From contig JACKAQ010000001.1 in NCBI GenBank assembly GCA_020634975.1, positions 124,001 to 188,000 on the forward strand: a stretch of 64,000 nt of DNA, in the 5' to 3' direction. The translations under genes and the position numbers were made by a program. The stretch's first letter is position 1. Each line of letters begins with the position of its first letter. The notes beneath the pieces are model-generated. The model did not search any database. It saw nothing but the letters and a program-made list of their open reading frames with translations, and had not been told where the DNA came from. Origin of the DNA: JACKAQ01 sp020634975 [NCBI: Calditrichia bacterium] (GTDB lineage Bacteria; Calditrichota; Calditrichia; RBG-13-44-9). Of this stretch, positions 25,104 to 34,030 are shown one piece after another.

Positions 25104-28100
25104 CTACTTTTGCTCTTTTCGATTAATGATGATCGGTTTATCTTTAGCCGTTTTGCTGTTTTTGTTGGGTAAGGAAATGTAAAACTCTGTGAATTCTCCG
25201 CGTTGAGAAAACGCATGAATTTTACCACCCATTTTTTTAACCTTTGATTCAACTGCTACAAAATCTGTGCTCAAGCTATTGTTTTCGTTGTCTTTATGCA
25301 TTCCAAAAAATTGCTGGTTCAATACCAGTCCGTTTGCAGAATTATGCATATTCCCGTTGGAATTTTCACTTTCCGGCAATGCAAGCATTGCTTCTTCAGC
25401 GGGTTTATTTAACATCGACATCCCTTTACCGTCGTCACGCAGTGTAAATTCATAAGCCTTTTCAGTGCTTTTTATCGATAATAGCTGGATCAGCGCTGTG
25501 GGAGTTTTTCCGGCTGTTTTCCGCTCCCGGGGCGACTCGATGCTGGTGTTCACCACTTTTTTGAGCAGTTCAGTCAGCACATCGCGAACGCTCTGGCGTT
25601 CTTCAAACGGAATTTCCAGCGCATTGAAACGGCTGAAATCGACTTGCACTTTTTTACCGGCTTCGCGGCTGATTCGTTGCACATAACTTTCGATCGAGCC
25701 CAAAAAGCGGCGGCATTCTTCTTCCCTTTTTCCACGGAAACGCACTTTCAATTTATTGATGAGGTGATCGACAATGTGTTTCACCTCGTCGAGAATATTG
25801 TGCAACTCATCCAATTGCGCATTCAATTCTGCATTTTCCGATTCTGTCAACTCTGTCTTACCCTGCAACAACAATACCAGTTTCTCAAATTTACCTGCTT
25901 TTTCTTCGAAAATGCGTAAGTCCAAAAACGCAGAATTTTCTTTTATCCCGATCAACGCACGGGAAATTCGCTGCAAATTTTCACCGAGATTTTCGTGGAA
26001 ATTTTCTTTTTTCAACATTAAATGGATGCCGGCAATTTCGCTGGCGCATTCATCGATAAATTTTTCCAGCAAGCTGGGATCAACGTGAATAACCCGGAAC
26101 AGCAAATCAATTTGCTTCTGGATTTTAGCCTGCGAACGGCGCAATTTTTTCACAGATGCCACCTGCTGGGTGATATCACGCACCGTAACCATCAGCGAAT
26201 CCACTTTTTCATCTTTAATGATGCGCGAAAACGCAAATTCCATGTGCCGGGTAATTGTGCCATTCTCCGGATCATCAAAATTGACATCAATTTCGCGAAT
26301 GGGATTGAGTTCTTCAACATACCGATCGGTGACAACCGAGTGGAAAATCAGCTTCAGATAATCATCAATCACGCCAACCAATTCCGGCGATATCAAATCT
26401 TTGAAGAAATCGATAGCGGTTTGGTGCTGCAACGCCTGGCTGCCAAACATGCGCTCCAACGCTTTGGAGCGTTTTCCGGTGATTTGCAAATTCGGGTCGA
26501 TAAAGAAAACACCTTCGTTCACATTTTCCAAAAATTGGTCAACTGTGCTATCGGCTGTTTCAACCGGTTGTGGTAGCGGTTGCGATAGAGCTTTCGGTTT
26601 TTGGCGGATGATGACTACGCCGCCGGTTACGTGACCACTCTGATCTTTTATCGGTCGCCCGGATGCGTTGATAAACTTGCCTTCTTCGTGATCTTTCGCG
26701 TTTACCATCAAATCCATTTCGTCCACATTTTCGCCAAAGGTTGCCCGCAAAAATGGCAATTCTGCGTCATCAACCGGCTGCTGCGATTGCGGATCGATCA
26801 TGCTCACATGGCGATACCAGCTTTCGTTTGCACCGGCTTCTGAGGAAATTCCCAATAATTCTTCCGCGGCGGGGTTGTAATGGAGCAACTTTCCGTTGGC
26901 ATCTGTGGCAACCACGCCGTCCGCCATACTATTAATGATATCCAAATAGCGGCGGGATTGCTCGGCGTATTTTTTAGCCAGCAAAATATGACGGGTGACA
27001 TCCAAAAATGACCAGGCTTTGCCAATCACCTGTTCGCCAACCATCAGTGGGCGAATGTAACATTCCAGATATTTACCATCTTGCAGAATAATATTTGCAG
27101 TTTGCAATTTAGAAATCTGGCTGTTGAATGAGAAAATGTTTTCCGATAAATCGTTGATATTACGAATTTTAGCTTTGATAGCTTCAACCAGTTTATCGGC
27201 TTCCGGCTTCATTGCCAGCAATGCGGGCAGATCCCAGATTTCCTCAAATTTTTTGTTGATTTTGATTTCATTGGTATCGCTGCTAAAAATCATCATTGCA
27301 TCGTTGGTCACTTCGATTGTGGATTGATTTCTGATAGCCGATTTTTCCAACATCGATTTTTCGGCATCCACTTTCTTTTTCAACGCCAACATTTGATATC
27401 GCGATTTTTTCATTTTTTCAACAACATTGAACAACTTGTTCCCCAACGGACGCAGAATAAAAAATCCGGCAAAAAATATGGTGCTCATAACAATCAGCCA
27501 CAATGCCAGCATCATTCCATTTTCGATTCCGGATTGTGCTTCCCGGGCTTGGACATAGGATTTTTTCACATTTTGCAGCAACGCAGGCAATTCATTCGAT
27601 GCGAGTCGATAAACCCGTTGGGAATGTTCGTTGCCGTTTACCACTTTTTCCATGGGGAGTTGATAAATCAGTTTGGCATTGACAAAAAAATCGGTCATCA
27701 ATTTATCGAGATTGGTGCTGGGGTGAAAGTACACGTCTTTCACAACATCCGATTCCAGCTTTTCCAAACCGAGCACATCGCTTCCGTACAGTAATCCCTG
27801 ATGGTAATCCTGCAGCAAAGTAACGCTTTCTTTCAATTGGGCAGTTTCAGTTGCAAACTGTTGTTTTTCTTTAGCTTGGGTTATTCGAGTAACCTGAAAA
27901 GCAATCTGCTGAACCAGCGCTTCCTGTTTACTGACAACCGAGGTTGCATTGTAAAAAGGATCCGAATTGGGTAATATAAACTTGACCGCAGCAAAGGCGA
28001 TGGTTACGAAAACGCCAATAATACTTAACGCTATTACGTAATTTAGCGCATATTGCTTCAGGTCAATTTGTTCGTTTGCACTCAAAATAACATCAGTGTT

Positions 28101-28124
28101 TTGAGATTGGGCGCGAGAATTCAT
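25104..28124 (-). CDS. PilJ-PAS3-CheA-like sensor, apparent pseudokinase
   Basis: This 1006-residue protein has TM1 (27-50), a PilJ/NarX-type sensory helix bundle, TM2 (203-224), three PAS domains (about 260-380, 390-505, 525-655), an Hpt-like four-helix segment (about 690-790) and a CheA-type ATPase (about 830-990). The Hpt segment reads RALIGIKENSAFLDL (722-736) where CheA has RAxHTLKGNSGFLGL, so the phospho-acceptor His is Ile725. The ATPase N-box LLKKVVNTSIESPRER (853-868) stands for LLRNAVDHGIESPEER, losing the catalytic Asn and His; the DDGKGM box (897-902) remains. No CheW-binding domain. It probably binds but does not transfer phosphate. Confidence 0.85.
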   Translation of the reverse strand: MNSRAQSQNTDVILSANEQIDLKQYALNYVIALSIIGVFVTIAFAAVKFILPNSDPFYNATSVVSKQEALVQQIAFQVTRITQAKEKQQFATETAQLKESVTLLQDYHQGLLYGSDVLGLEKLESDVVKDVYFHPSTNLDKLMTDFFVNAKLIYQLPMEKVVNGNEHSQRVYRLASNELPALLQNVKKSYVQAREAQSGIENGMMLALWLIVMSTIFFAGFFILRPLGNKLFNVVEKMKKSRYQMLALKKKVDAEKSMLEKSAIRNQSTIEVTNDAMMIFSSDTNEIKINKKFEEIWDLPALLAMKPEADKLVEAIKAKIRNINDLSENIFSFNSQISKLQTANIILQDGKYLECYIRPLMVGEQVIGKAWSFLDVTRHILLAKKYAEQSRRYLDIINSMADGVVATDANGKLLHYNPAAEELLGISSEAGANESWYRHVSMIDPQSQQPVDDAELPFLRATFGENVDEMDLMVNAKDHEEGKFINASGRPIKDQSGHVTGGVVIIRQKPKALSQPLPQPVETADSTVDQFLENVNEGVFFIDPNLQITGKRSKALERMFGSQALQHQTAIDFFKDLISPELVGVIDDYLKLIFHSVVTDRYVEELNPIREIDVNFDDPENGTITRHMEFAFSRIIKDEKVDSLMVTVRDITQQVASVKKLRRSQAKIQKQIDLLFRVIHVDPSLLEKFIDECASEIAGIHLMLKKENFHENLGENLQRISRALIGIKENSAFLDLRIFEEKAGKFEKLVLLLQGKTELTESENAELNAQLDELHNILDEVKHIVDHLINKLKVRFRGKREEECRRFLGSIESYVQRISREAGKKVQVDFSRFNALEIPFEERQSVRDVLTELLKKVVNTSIESPRERKTAGKTPTALIQLLSIKSTEKAYEFTLRDDGKGMSMLNKPAEEAMLALPESENSNGNMHNSANGLVLNQQFFGMHKDNENNSLSTDFVAVESKVKKMGGKIHAFSQRGEFTEFYISLPNKNSKTAKDKPIIINRKEQK

Positions 28125-28232
28125 TTGCCTACCCCGTTTGTATTAAACTCATCCATGTTTCAAAAATCATTTTCCTATGAAACTACTTTTTTGATAATAA
28201 CTATATCGGACAGTTAGGGTGGCAACATTAGC

Positions 28233-28258
28233 AAAAAACCGGTCGATTCTTACCGGTT
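28233..28258 (-). terminator. terminator after the AhpD-like gene
   Basis: AACCGGT (28237-28243) and ACCGGTT (28252-28258) flank an eight-base loop; on the minus strand the stem runs into TTTTTT. It lies 57 bases past the stop at 28315 and separates that operon from the large sensor gene. Confidence 0.6.
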
Positions 28259-28314
28259 AAAAAAAGGAAAAAAACCGCCGGTCTTTGAGATTTTTGTAGA
28301 AATTTTGATGTCAC

Positions 28315-28698
28315 CTATTTGTCCGATTGCAGCTCATCCCACGCCCGGAACGCCCGCCGTAAATGCGGAATGGTGATGGAACCACCGACAACCAGACCGA
28401 TAGACATTGCCTCTTCAACTTCTTCTTTCGTAATTCCGTTTTCTTTGCAACGCACAATATGATATGAGATACAGTCATCGCAACGCAACACCAGCGATGC
28501 TACCAGCCCCAATAATTCTTTGGTTTTGACGGGCAACGCCCCATCTTGATACGCCTGATGATCCAGATTAAAAAACCGTTTTGTCACTAATCCGGCGTTG
28601 TTCAACACTGTATCATTTAGCGCCTCGCGCTCTTCCCAAAACTTGCGGATATTGCCGCGCATGGGAACAGGAAAATCTGTTTTTTTCGAACCAGACAT
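28315..28698 (-). CDS. carboxymuconolactone decarboxylase / AhpD-like protein
   Basis: The 127-residue protein is one all-helical CMD domain. The active-site motif is LRCDDCISYHIVRC (about 71-84), with the CxxC and following His of AhpD-type thiol proteins, so a redox or peroxidase-reducing function is likelier than lactone decarboxylation. VVGGSITIPHLRRAF near the end is family-like. It follows an MFS transporter by 42 bases. Confidence 0.85.
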   Translation of the reverse strand: MSGSKKTDFPVPMRGNIRKFWEEREALNDTVLNNAGLVTKRFFNLDHQAYQDGALPVKTKELLGLVASLVLRCDDCISYHIVRCKENGITKEEVEEAMSIGLVVGGSITIPHLRRAFRAWDELQSDK

Positions 28699-28740
28699 AA
28701 CGATCTCCTCGGTTTATGTTTTGTGAAAATGTTGTTCAAT

Positions 28741-30201
28741 TTAATGACGTGAACGTGCTGCAGGATTTCGCCACAACGGCCAATATGGGCTTGGCTGATC
28801 CTGATCCGAGCGGTTAGGCAGAAAAAAGTGCAGCGGCGCATTGAATCCCATGAGCGATCCCCAGGATTTTACATTTCGCAAAACGCTGATGGCCTTAACG
28901 AATGGCATTCCATAATTTTCACGAATTTTGAACACCAGAAAAAGCGGAATTATACGCACCATTGCTGAAATCAGGAACAGCAGTTTGTATCCGAAATCGA
29001 CGCTGAACGGAATTAACGCCATCAGTAGATCGAAATTTTTGGCCATCACACCGCCAACCAAAGCGCCGATGCCGGCGCAAAAGCCGTTTAAAACAGACCA
29101 AAATGCAAAATATGCTGAATTCCCTTCCTCCGGTACCATCCGGAACAACAGGTTTACTGTACATAAGTTATAGCCTGCCCACATAAAACCTCCGGTCAGG
29201 TTGAAAATGGGAATCAGTAAAAATACCGTCAAATCGTTCGGACCCGTCAACAGCCAGCAAACGGGCAAAAATGTCGTCACAATCGTAACCAGTACAATTA
29301 CAGGTTTATTCCCGATTTGATCGGATAAATGTCCCCAAATCCACATGCCAACCAAATCTGCCAGCGAGGTTAATATGGTAAAAATCCCGATGGTGCTGTA
29401 ACTTAGCTGCAAATCTTCCAGCATATAAACGATAAAAAACGGTGCGGCGATATTCGTGGCAAAAGAGCGTATCATTGAAAATTCAATTAACCGTCTGAAA
29501 TCAGGGTTTTTCAACGGTGCGCGATAAATTTTTTTGAATTGCGTATTTACAGAAAAATTTGTTGGTAATTCCGGTTTTTTGGTGAGCAGATAACTGCTAA
29601 TCATACCGGCAACAACAGCAAAACTAAATAGGATCTCGAACGCGCGTAATTGAGAAATTCCCGGAAACCAGTTCGGCAACACGTCCAAAAAACGGCTGCC
29701 GGCCAATGTAACCGAAACTGTAACAACGCCTAACAGGCTGTTTCGCAATCCAAAAAATCTACCGCGAATATCTGCCGGCACCAATCCGGCCATCCAAGAC
29801 AGCCACGCAATGCCGGAAAACGATGCGAGAATTGCAGAAGTGAGCACTAAAACCAGCAATCCATATAATGCAAATTGTGGAGAAGAATCTCCCTTCCAGA
29901 AGCTGAGTAAAACAACGGGAATCCACATGCATCGCGATACGAACGAAAACCCGGTTGTCAACAATTTACGCCGTTGAAAACGTTCAACCAGATAAGAGCC
30001 CAAAAATTGTGATGTATTTGCAAAAAAAGGAATGGCTGCAAGCATACCAACTTGCACCGGTGTGGCATTTAAAGCAAGAGCGAATGCGGGCAAAAATACA
30101 CTGCCAGTCAGGTTGACGTACATTTGCGCAAATAATCCATCTGCAATGGATAAACGCAATGCTGAAATCGTTTTAGGAATCGATAAATTTTGGCTACTCA
30201 T
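28741..30201 (-). CDS. major facilitator superfamily transporter
   Basis: ATG 30199-30201 is chosen over the TTG at 30210, giving 486 residues with about twelve hydrophobic helices. It has QVGMLAAIPFFANTSQFLGSYLVERFQRRKLL (helix 2-loop 2-3 motif) and the equivalent GMWIWGHLSDQIGNKPVI in the second half. A late hydrophilic tail (SDQDQPSPYWPLWRNPAA) ends it. Substrate unknown. The 28315 gene is downstream in the same operon. Confidence 0.8.
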   Translation of the reverse strand: MSSQNLSIPKTISALRLSIADGLFAQMYVNLTGSVFLPAFALALNATPVQVGMLAAIPFFANTSQFLGSYLVERFQRRKLLTTGFSFVSRCMWIPVVLLSFWKGDSSPQFALYGLLVLVLTSAILASFSGIAWLSWMAGLVPADIRGRFFGLRNSLLGVVTVSVTLAGSRFLDVLPNWFPGISQLRAFEILFSFAVVAGMISSYLLTKKPELPTNFSVNTQFKKIYRAPLKNPDFRRLIEFSMIRSFATNIAAPFFIVYMLEDLQLSYSTIGIFTILTSLADLVGMWIWGHLSDQIGNKPVIVLVTIVTTFLPVCWLLTGPNDLTVFLLIPIFNLTGGFMWAGYNLCTVNLLFRMVPEEGNSAYFAFWSVLNGFCAGIGALVGGVMAKNFDLLMALIPFSVDFGYKLLFLISAMVRIIPLFLVFKIRENYGMPFVKAISVLRNVKSWGSLMGFNAPLHFFLPNRSDQDQPSPYWPLWRNPAARSRH

Positions 30202-30624
30202 TGCGTTCAACCGCCCATTCTGGCTTGTGTGCGCGCGAATTTAGGAATTCCGGCTACTGAATGCAAATATAGAGAATTTCTTCCGGAGATGAATTATCCA
30301 GTATTTTTCAGAGAGAATTTAATCGACCGAGAATCCATTTTATTGACGCAAATTGTTGCTTTTTTTGCATGAAAAAATATTTTATTATAAAAAATTCAAA
30401 AATTAACTTTTTTTTTGGAATTCGTCACATTAATTTTAAGCAATTGATAAAAGGAGATTTAAACGATCTGAAGGCTTTCTTCAGTAAATATCACGACCCG
30501 TATCGTTTCTTACCGAAGTTTCGAAAAAGCATCCGACCATTTATTTCTTTTTCGTTCGCTTCCCGAACCGATGAGCTGTGACACCAAAACATCTCAAATG
30601 AATATTTAATCAAGGACATTGTAA
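30202..30624. other. 423-base intergenic region, nothing recognised
   Basis: The gap between the divergent MFS and PPIase genes holds AT-rich sequence. A 70-codon plus-strand frame at 30369-30581 is basic and aromatic-rich and has no recognisable domain or convincing ribosome-binding site, so I do not call it a gene. Confidence 0.5.
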
Positions 30625-31053
30625 ATGGCTACAGCAAAAACCGGAGATACCGTCCGCGTTCATTATACCGGTAAATTAATTGACGGATCAATTTTCGACT
30701 CATCAGTAAACAGCGAACCAATGGAATTTACAATCGGTGACGGACGTTTAATTGCCGGATTTGACAATGCTGTTAATGGCATGTCAATTGGTCAAACCAA
30801 AACCATCAACATTCCCTCCGACGAAGCCTATGGGCCACGTTACGACGAATTGGTTCAAATCGTCGATCGCTCAGATTTACCGGAAGACATGGAGCCAGCT
30901 ATCGGGCAACGCCTGGAAGCTGTTCAGGAAAATGGAAATGTTATTAACGTGATTGTTTCCCAAGTAGAAGCTGACAAAATAACCATAGATGCCAACCATC
31001 CCCTCGCCGGGGAAGATCTGGTTTTTGATCTTGAATTGGTGGAGATTCTCTGA
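30625..31053 (+). CDS. FKBP-type peptidyl-prolyl isomerase, SlyD/SlpA-like
   Basis: The 142-residue protein has the SlyD arrangement: FKBP part DTVRVHYTGKLIDGSIFDSS (about 9-28) and FTIGDGRLIAGFDNAVNGMSIGQTKTINI, interrupted by the insert-in-flap segment (about 72-125), and ending in NHPLAGEDLVFDLELVEI. It lacks the His-rich nickel tail, so it resembles SlpA-type or short SlyD chaperone-isomerases acting in the cytosol. AAGGACATTGTAA precedes ATG. Confidence 0.92.
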   Translation: MATAKTGDTVRVHYTGKLIDGSIFDSSVNSEPMEFTIGDGRLIAGFDNAVNGMSIGQTKTINIPSDEAYGPRYDELVQIVDRSDLPEDMEPAIGQRLEAVQENGNVINVIVSQVEADKITIDANHPLAGEDLVFDLELVEIL

Positions 31054-31245
31054 TACAGCAATTTTAATTTTGAACATCTCTCTAAATGTATTTGCTGATC
31101 TCCGACTTGTCGTATTGCCTCAGGAAGTAGAGTTACTGCGTATGTATAAGGTTCTTTACTCTCTTATCCTGGCGATGTCGTTCCACAAGGTTCTAGGGAT
31201 AAGCAGAATTATTCACTCATACTCTCATTTTCAAGGAGTTTTTTT
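31054..31245 (+). promoter_or_regulatory. 192-base leader before the RRM gene
   Basis: This gap contains CTTATCC (31163-31169) that can pair with GGATAAG (31197-31203), a nested TGG/CCA, and two copies of AAGGTTCT. RRM-Gly-rich proteins are often cold-induced, and long structured leaders are a common mechanism, but I cannot show a switch. Confidence 0.3.
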
Positions 31246-31617
31246 ATGAATATTTACGTAGGTAACCTGGCGTTTAATGTGTCTGAAGATGAACTTCGTG
31301 ACACATTTGAAGCTTTCGGTGCTGTTGAATCTGTAAAGATCATCAAAGACCGGATGACAGGCGAATCGCGTGGGTTTGGTTTCGTTGAAATGCAAGTTTC
31401 TCTCGAAGGGGAAACGGCAATTCGCGAGATGGACGGCAAAGAATTCAAAGGCCGCAAACTGGTTGTTAACGAAGCGCGCCCCCGCACTGAAAACAGCCGT
31501 GGTGGCGGTGGTGGACGTAGCGGCGGTGGCGGATTCCGCGGTGGACGCGGCGGCAGCGGCGGCGGTAGAGACCGTGACAGAGACGGTGGTGGTCGCGGCG
31601 GCAACCGTCGGTTCTAA
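31246..31617 (+). CDS. RNA-binding protein: one RRM plus Gly/Arg-rich tail
   Basis: The 123-residue protein has one RNA-recognition motif: RNP2 IYVGNL (2-7) and RNP1 RGFGFVEM (about 42-49), then a tail of Gly, Arg and Asp repeats (about 83-123) like RGG boxes. Similar cyanobacterial Rbp and Bacteroidota RbpA proteins bind RNA and are cold-regulated. CAAGGAG lies eight bases before ATG. The gene stands alone with its own terminator. Confidence 0.93.
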   Translation: MNIYVGNLAFNVSEDELRDTFEAFGAVESVKIIKDRMTGESRGFGFVEMQVSLEGETAIREMDGKEFKGRKLVVNEARPRTENSRGGGGGRSGGGGFRGGRGGSGGGRDRDRDGGGRGGNRRF

Positions 31618-31645
31618 AAAATGACAAAAAACCTGACTTAAATGT

Positions 31646-31677
31646 AAAGCCCCTGTTGAAAAACCGGGGCTTTTTTT
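31646..31677 (+). terminator. Rho-independent terminator of the RRM gene
   Basis: AAAGCCCC (31646-31653) and GGGGCTTT (31666-31673) form a stem followed by a T run (31671-31677), 29 bases past the stop. Confidence 0.85.
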
Positions 31678-31710
31678 GTTATCTCAATAATTTTCCATCG
31701 AAACGCAAAT

Positions 31711-32589
31711 ATGATATTTCGAAATTTTGGCACAACAGGATTTAACGTATCTGCCATTGGCTATGGCGCGGGGACTATCGGTGATCATCAAATCCCGGAA
31801 AAGGTTGCCGAAACAATGCTCAACACGGTTTTGGACGCGGGCATCAATCTCATCGATACCGCGCGCGGATACGGTATTTCCGAAGAACGCATCGGCAAAT
31901 ACATCTCCCAACGACGCAACGAATTTGTTTTATCGACCAAAGTTGGTTACGGCATCGATGGAATTCCTGACTGGACTTACGATTGCATTATTAAGGGAAT
32001 CGAAGCTGCATTACAGCGGTTGCAAACCGATTATATCGATATTGTTCACCTCCACTCCTGCCCGATTGAAATTCTGCAAAAAGGCGAAGTGATTGATGCG
32101 CTGGAAAAAGTACGCTCGGATGGCAAAGTACGCATCCTCGCATATTCGGGCGAAAATGATGCACTAAAATACGCGGTCCAAACCCAACGCTTTCAAAGTG
32201 TTATGGCTTCGTTGAATATTTGCGACCAACGCGTTATCGATCATCCGTTGCCGGCAGCCAAAAATCAGGGAATGGGTTTTATCGCAAAAAGACCCGTTGC
32301 AAATGCGCCGTGGCGGTTTACCCAACAGCCAAACGGACATTATTGCGAAGCATATTGGCTTCGATGGAAAAAAATGGGGCTCCAATTTGATATCGGTTGG
32401 CAGGAATTGGCATTGCGTTTTTCCGCGTTTACGTTCGGAAATGACAGTTGTATTGTTGGCACAATGAATATCGATCATTTAAAAGAAAATATCGCGATTG
32501 TAGAAAAAGGCAAGTTACCGGAGGAAATTGTTTTCTCGTGCCGAAATGCATTTCGCCAACACGATCAGCAGTGGATCGGACAAATTTAA
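31711..32589 (+). CDS. aldo/keto reductase
   Basis: The 292-residue TIM-barrel oxidoreductase starts at ATG 31711. Active-site elements are GINLIDTARGYG (Asp and Tyr), VLSTKVGYG (Lys) and DIVHLHSC (His). The late FGNDSCIVGTMNIDHLKENI fits the NADPH-binding end. There is no GX-type AKR operon partner. Substrate unknown. Confidence 0.9.
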   Translation: MIFRNFGTTGFNVSAIGYGAGTIGDHQIPEKVAETMLNTVLDAGINLIDTARGYGISEERIGKYISQRRNEFVLSTKVGYGIDGIPDWTYDCIIKGIEAALQRLQTDYIDIVHLHSCPIEILQKGEVIDALEKVRSDGKVRILAYSGENDALKYAVQTQRFQSVMASLNICDQRVIDHPLPAAKNQGMGFIAKRPVANAPWRFTQQPNGHYCEAYWLRWKKMGLQFDIGWQELALRFSAFTFGNDSCIVGTMNIDHLKENIAIVEKGKLPEEIVFSCRNAFRQHDQQWIGQI

Positions 32590-32751
32590 AATTTATCATT
32601 TTTCTGAAAGTTTTAATTTCATTAATCATGCGTAACTTGCCGACAACACGCCTTTTTGTTTTTCCGGATTATACATGTAAATTTCTTTTAAAATTCAATG
32701 CTATTGCGACAATTTGCCATTTGCATTAGGAAAAATAGGGAGGTTTGAGAT

Positions 32752-32982
32752 ATGCTGTCATTCATCGATACATTTTTTTGAACAGAAAACCATAAACCAA
32801 ATTACAAAATTATCTCTAATTATCGTGATTTTATTGGGTACAATAAATTATCTCACCGGATTCGAAATATCATTTTCCATTTTTTACATTATCCCAATTG
32901 CCATTGGCGCATGGTATGCCAGCAATCGCACCGGATATGAGCTTTGTTTGTGCTCCGCTGCGAATTTAGATAAAACCTGATG
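32752..32982 (+). pseudogene. remnant of a sensor N-terminal membrane domain, double disrupted
   Basis: ATG 32752 follows a good GGGAGG site but stops after nine codons (MLSFIDTFF). Removing one T from the T7 run at 32773-32779 restores an open frame reading ...FFEQKTINQITKLSLIIVILLG and TGFEISFSIFYIIPIAIGAWYASNRTG, the typical first membrane segment of GGDEF/kinase-type sensors. The frame then ends at TGA near 32980 with no output domain. So either a broken gene or a sequencing error plus loss of the rest. Confidence 0.6.
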
Positions 32983-33006
32983 TGTTCGACAGGATGAGCC
33001 AAAATA

Positions 33007-33834
33007 TCATTTGACCAACTGCATTTTTCCCGTTCGAAATATGCCCGATCCGGTGCGCAAAACATAAAAATAAACACCGCTGGTGAAATTGGTTGCATCA
33101 AACGAAACCGAATGTTCTCCGGCAGGCAGATTGCTATTCAATAATGTGGCAACTTCCCGCCCGGACAAATCAAAGATACGCAATGAAACAGTTTCAGCCG
33201 TTTCGATTGAAAATTCGATCTGCGTTGCAGGGTTAAATGGGTTGGGATAATTTTGTTGCAATATCACATTTTGCGGCCCCACTTCCGGTTCTCCGCGAAT
33301 CCCGGTTGCCGGTTGCACGACACATTGTGTCGTATCAACATATCCCCCGGTATCAACATGATTATCACATAATAACACCGTCATACCAACATCAATTAAA
33401 CAGTTATACGGCTCTCCGACAACTTGTGGCGTGCCTTTATACAGATAACTAAAATCAAACCGGCTGTTGGTTCCGGTGGCAATCAAATCCAGAAATTGCC
33501 GATTGTCGTAATCGGAAATCGGCACCACAAAAACATCACCCGCATGAACCGTATCGCTGGATTGATTGGTTAAAACAACACCTTCGGTGTGATCAATTTC
33601 GATTACAAAAGACATCCCGCTAACTTTTTTTAGAAAAGTTGAATCGACCAGAAAACTGAGTGTGTTATTCACACACACCAGATCTGACGCAATAGTATAT
33701 GCAAAAAGTGTATCGCAGGATTCTTTTCCGACAACCAACTGAGAAACCTGAATTTGTGAAAGAGCCGGGAAAACGGCCAATATTACCGTCCCGAAAACAA
33801 AGGAGGTTGCTTTGCGAAAACAGGTGGCGAACAT
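33007..33834 (-). CDS. secreted protein with type IX secretion (Por) sorting domain
   Basis: The 275-residue product has a signal peptide (about 8-26), a beta-rich domain of unknown function with one Cys pair region (about 35-180) that is compatible with a cohesin-like fold, and a C-terminal sorting domain from about 195: NYPNPFNPATQIEFSI, LRIFDLSGREVATLLN, AGEHSVSFDATNFTSGVYFYVLR. Cargo with this tail crosses the outer membrane by the type IX system. The adjacent plus-strand remnant stops 25 bases away. Confidence 0.85.
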   Translation of the reverse strand: MFATCFRKATSFVFGTVILAVFPALSQIQVSQLVVGKESCDTLFAYTIASDLVCVNNTLSFLVDSTFLKKVSGMSFVIEIDHTEGVVLTNQSSDTVHAGDVFVVPISDYDNRQFLDLIATGTNSRFDFSYLYKGTPQVVGEPYNCLIDVGMTVLLCDNHVDTGGYVDTTQCVVQPATGIRGEPEVGPQNVILQQNYPNPFNPATQIEFSIETAETVSLRIFDLSGREVATLLNSNLPAGEHSVSFDATNFTSGVYFYVLRTGSGIFRTGKMQLVK

Positions 33835-34030
33835 AATATTATCCTTCGCTTTACCAAATTTTGGATTGTGCCATGGTGTTTGTGCTTCAAATTAACACGA
33901 ACATTTTTGAGATGCAACCGGATTTATCCTTGCAAATGGCGGGGAGGATCAACCGATTACTGCGCTGAAAAGTTGGTGTGTTTGAGAAAAAATTTGGGAA
34001 AGACATAGAAAAAGCTTACACTTAGCAACC

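Noticed and set aside
30369-30581. 70-codon frame before the PPIase gene
   Set aside because: No domain, weak ribosome-binding site, AT-driven composition.
31254-31604. Pro-rich antisense frame opposite the RRM gene
   Set aside because: It is the complement of the Gly-rich tail; no independent evidence.
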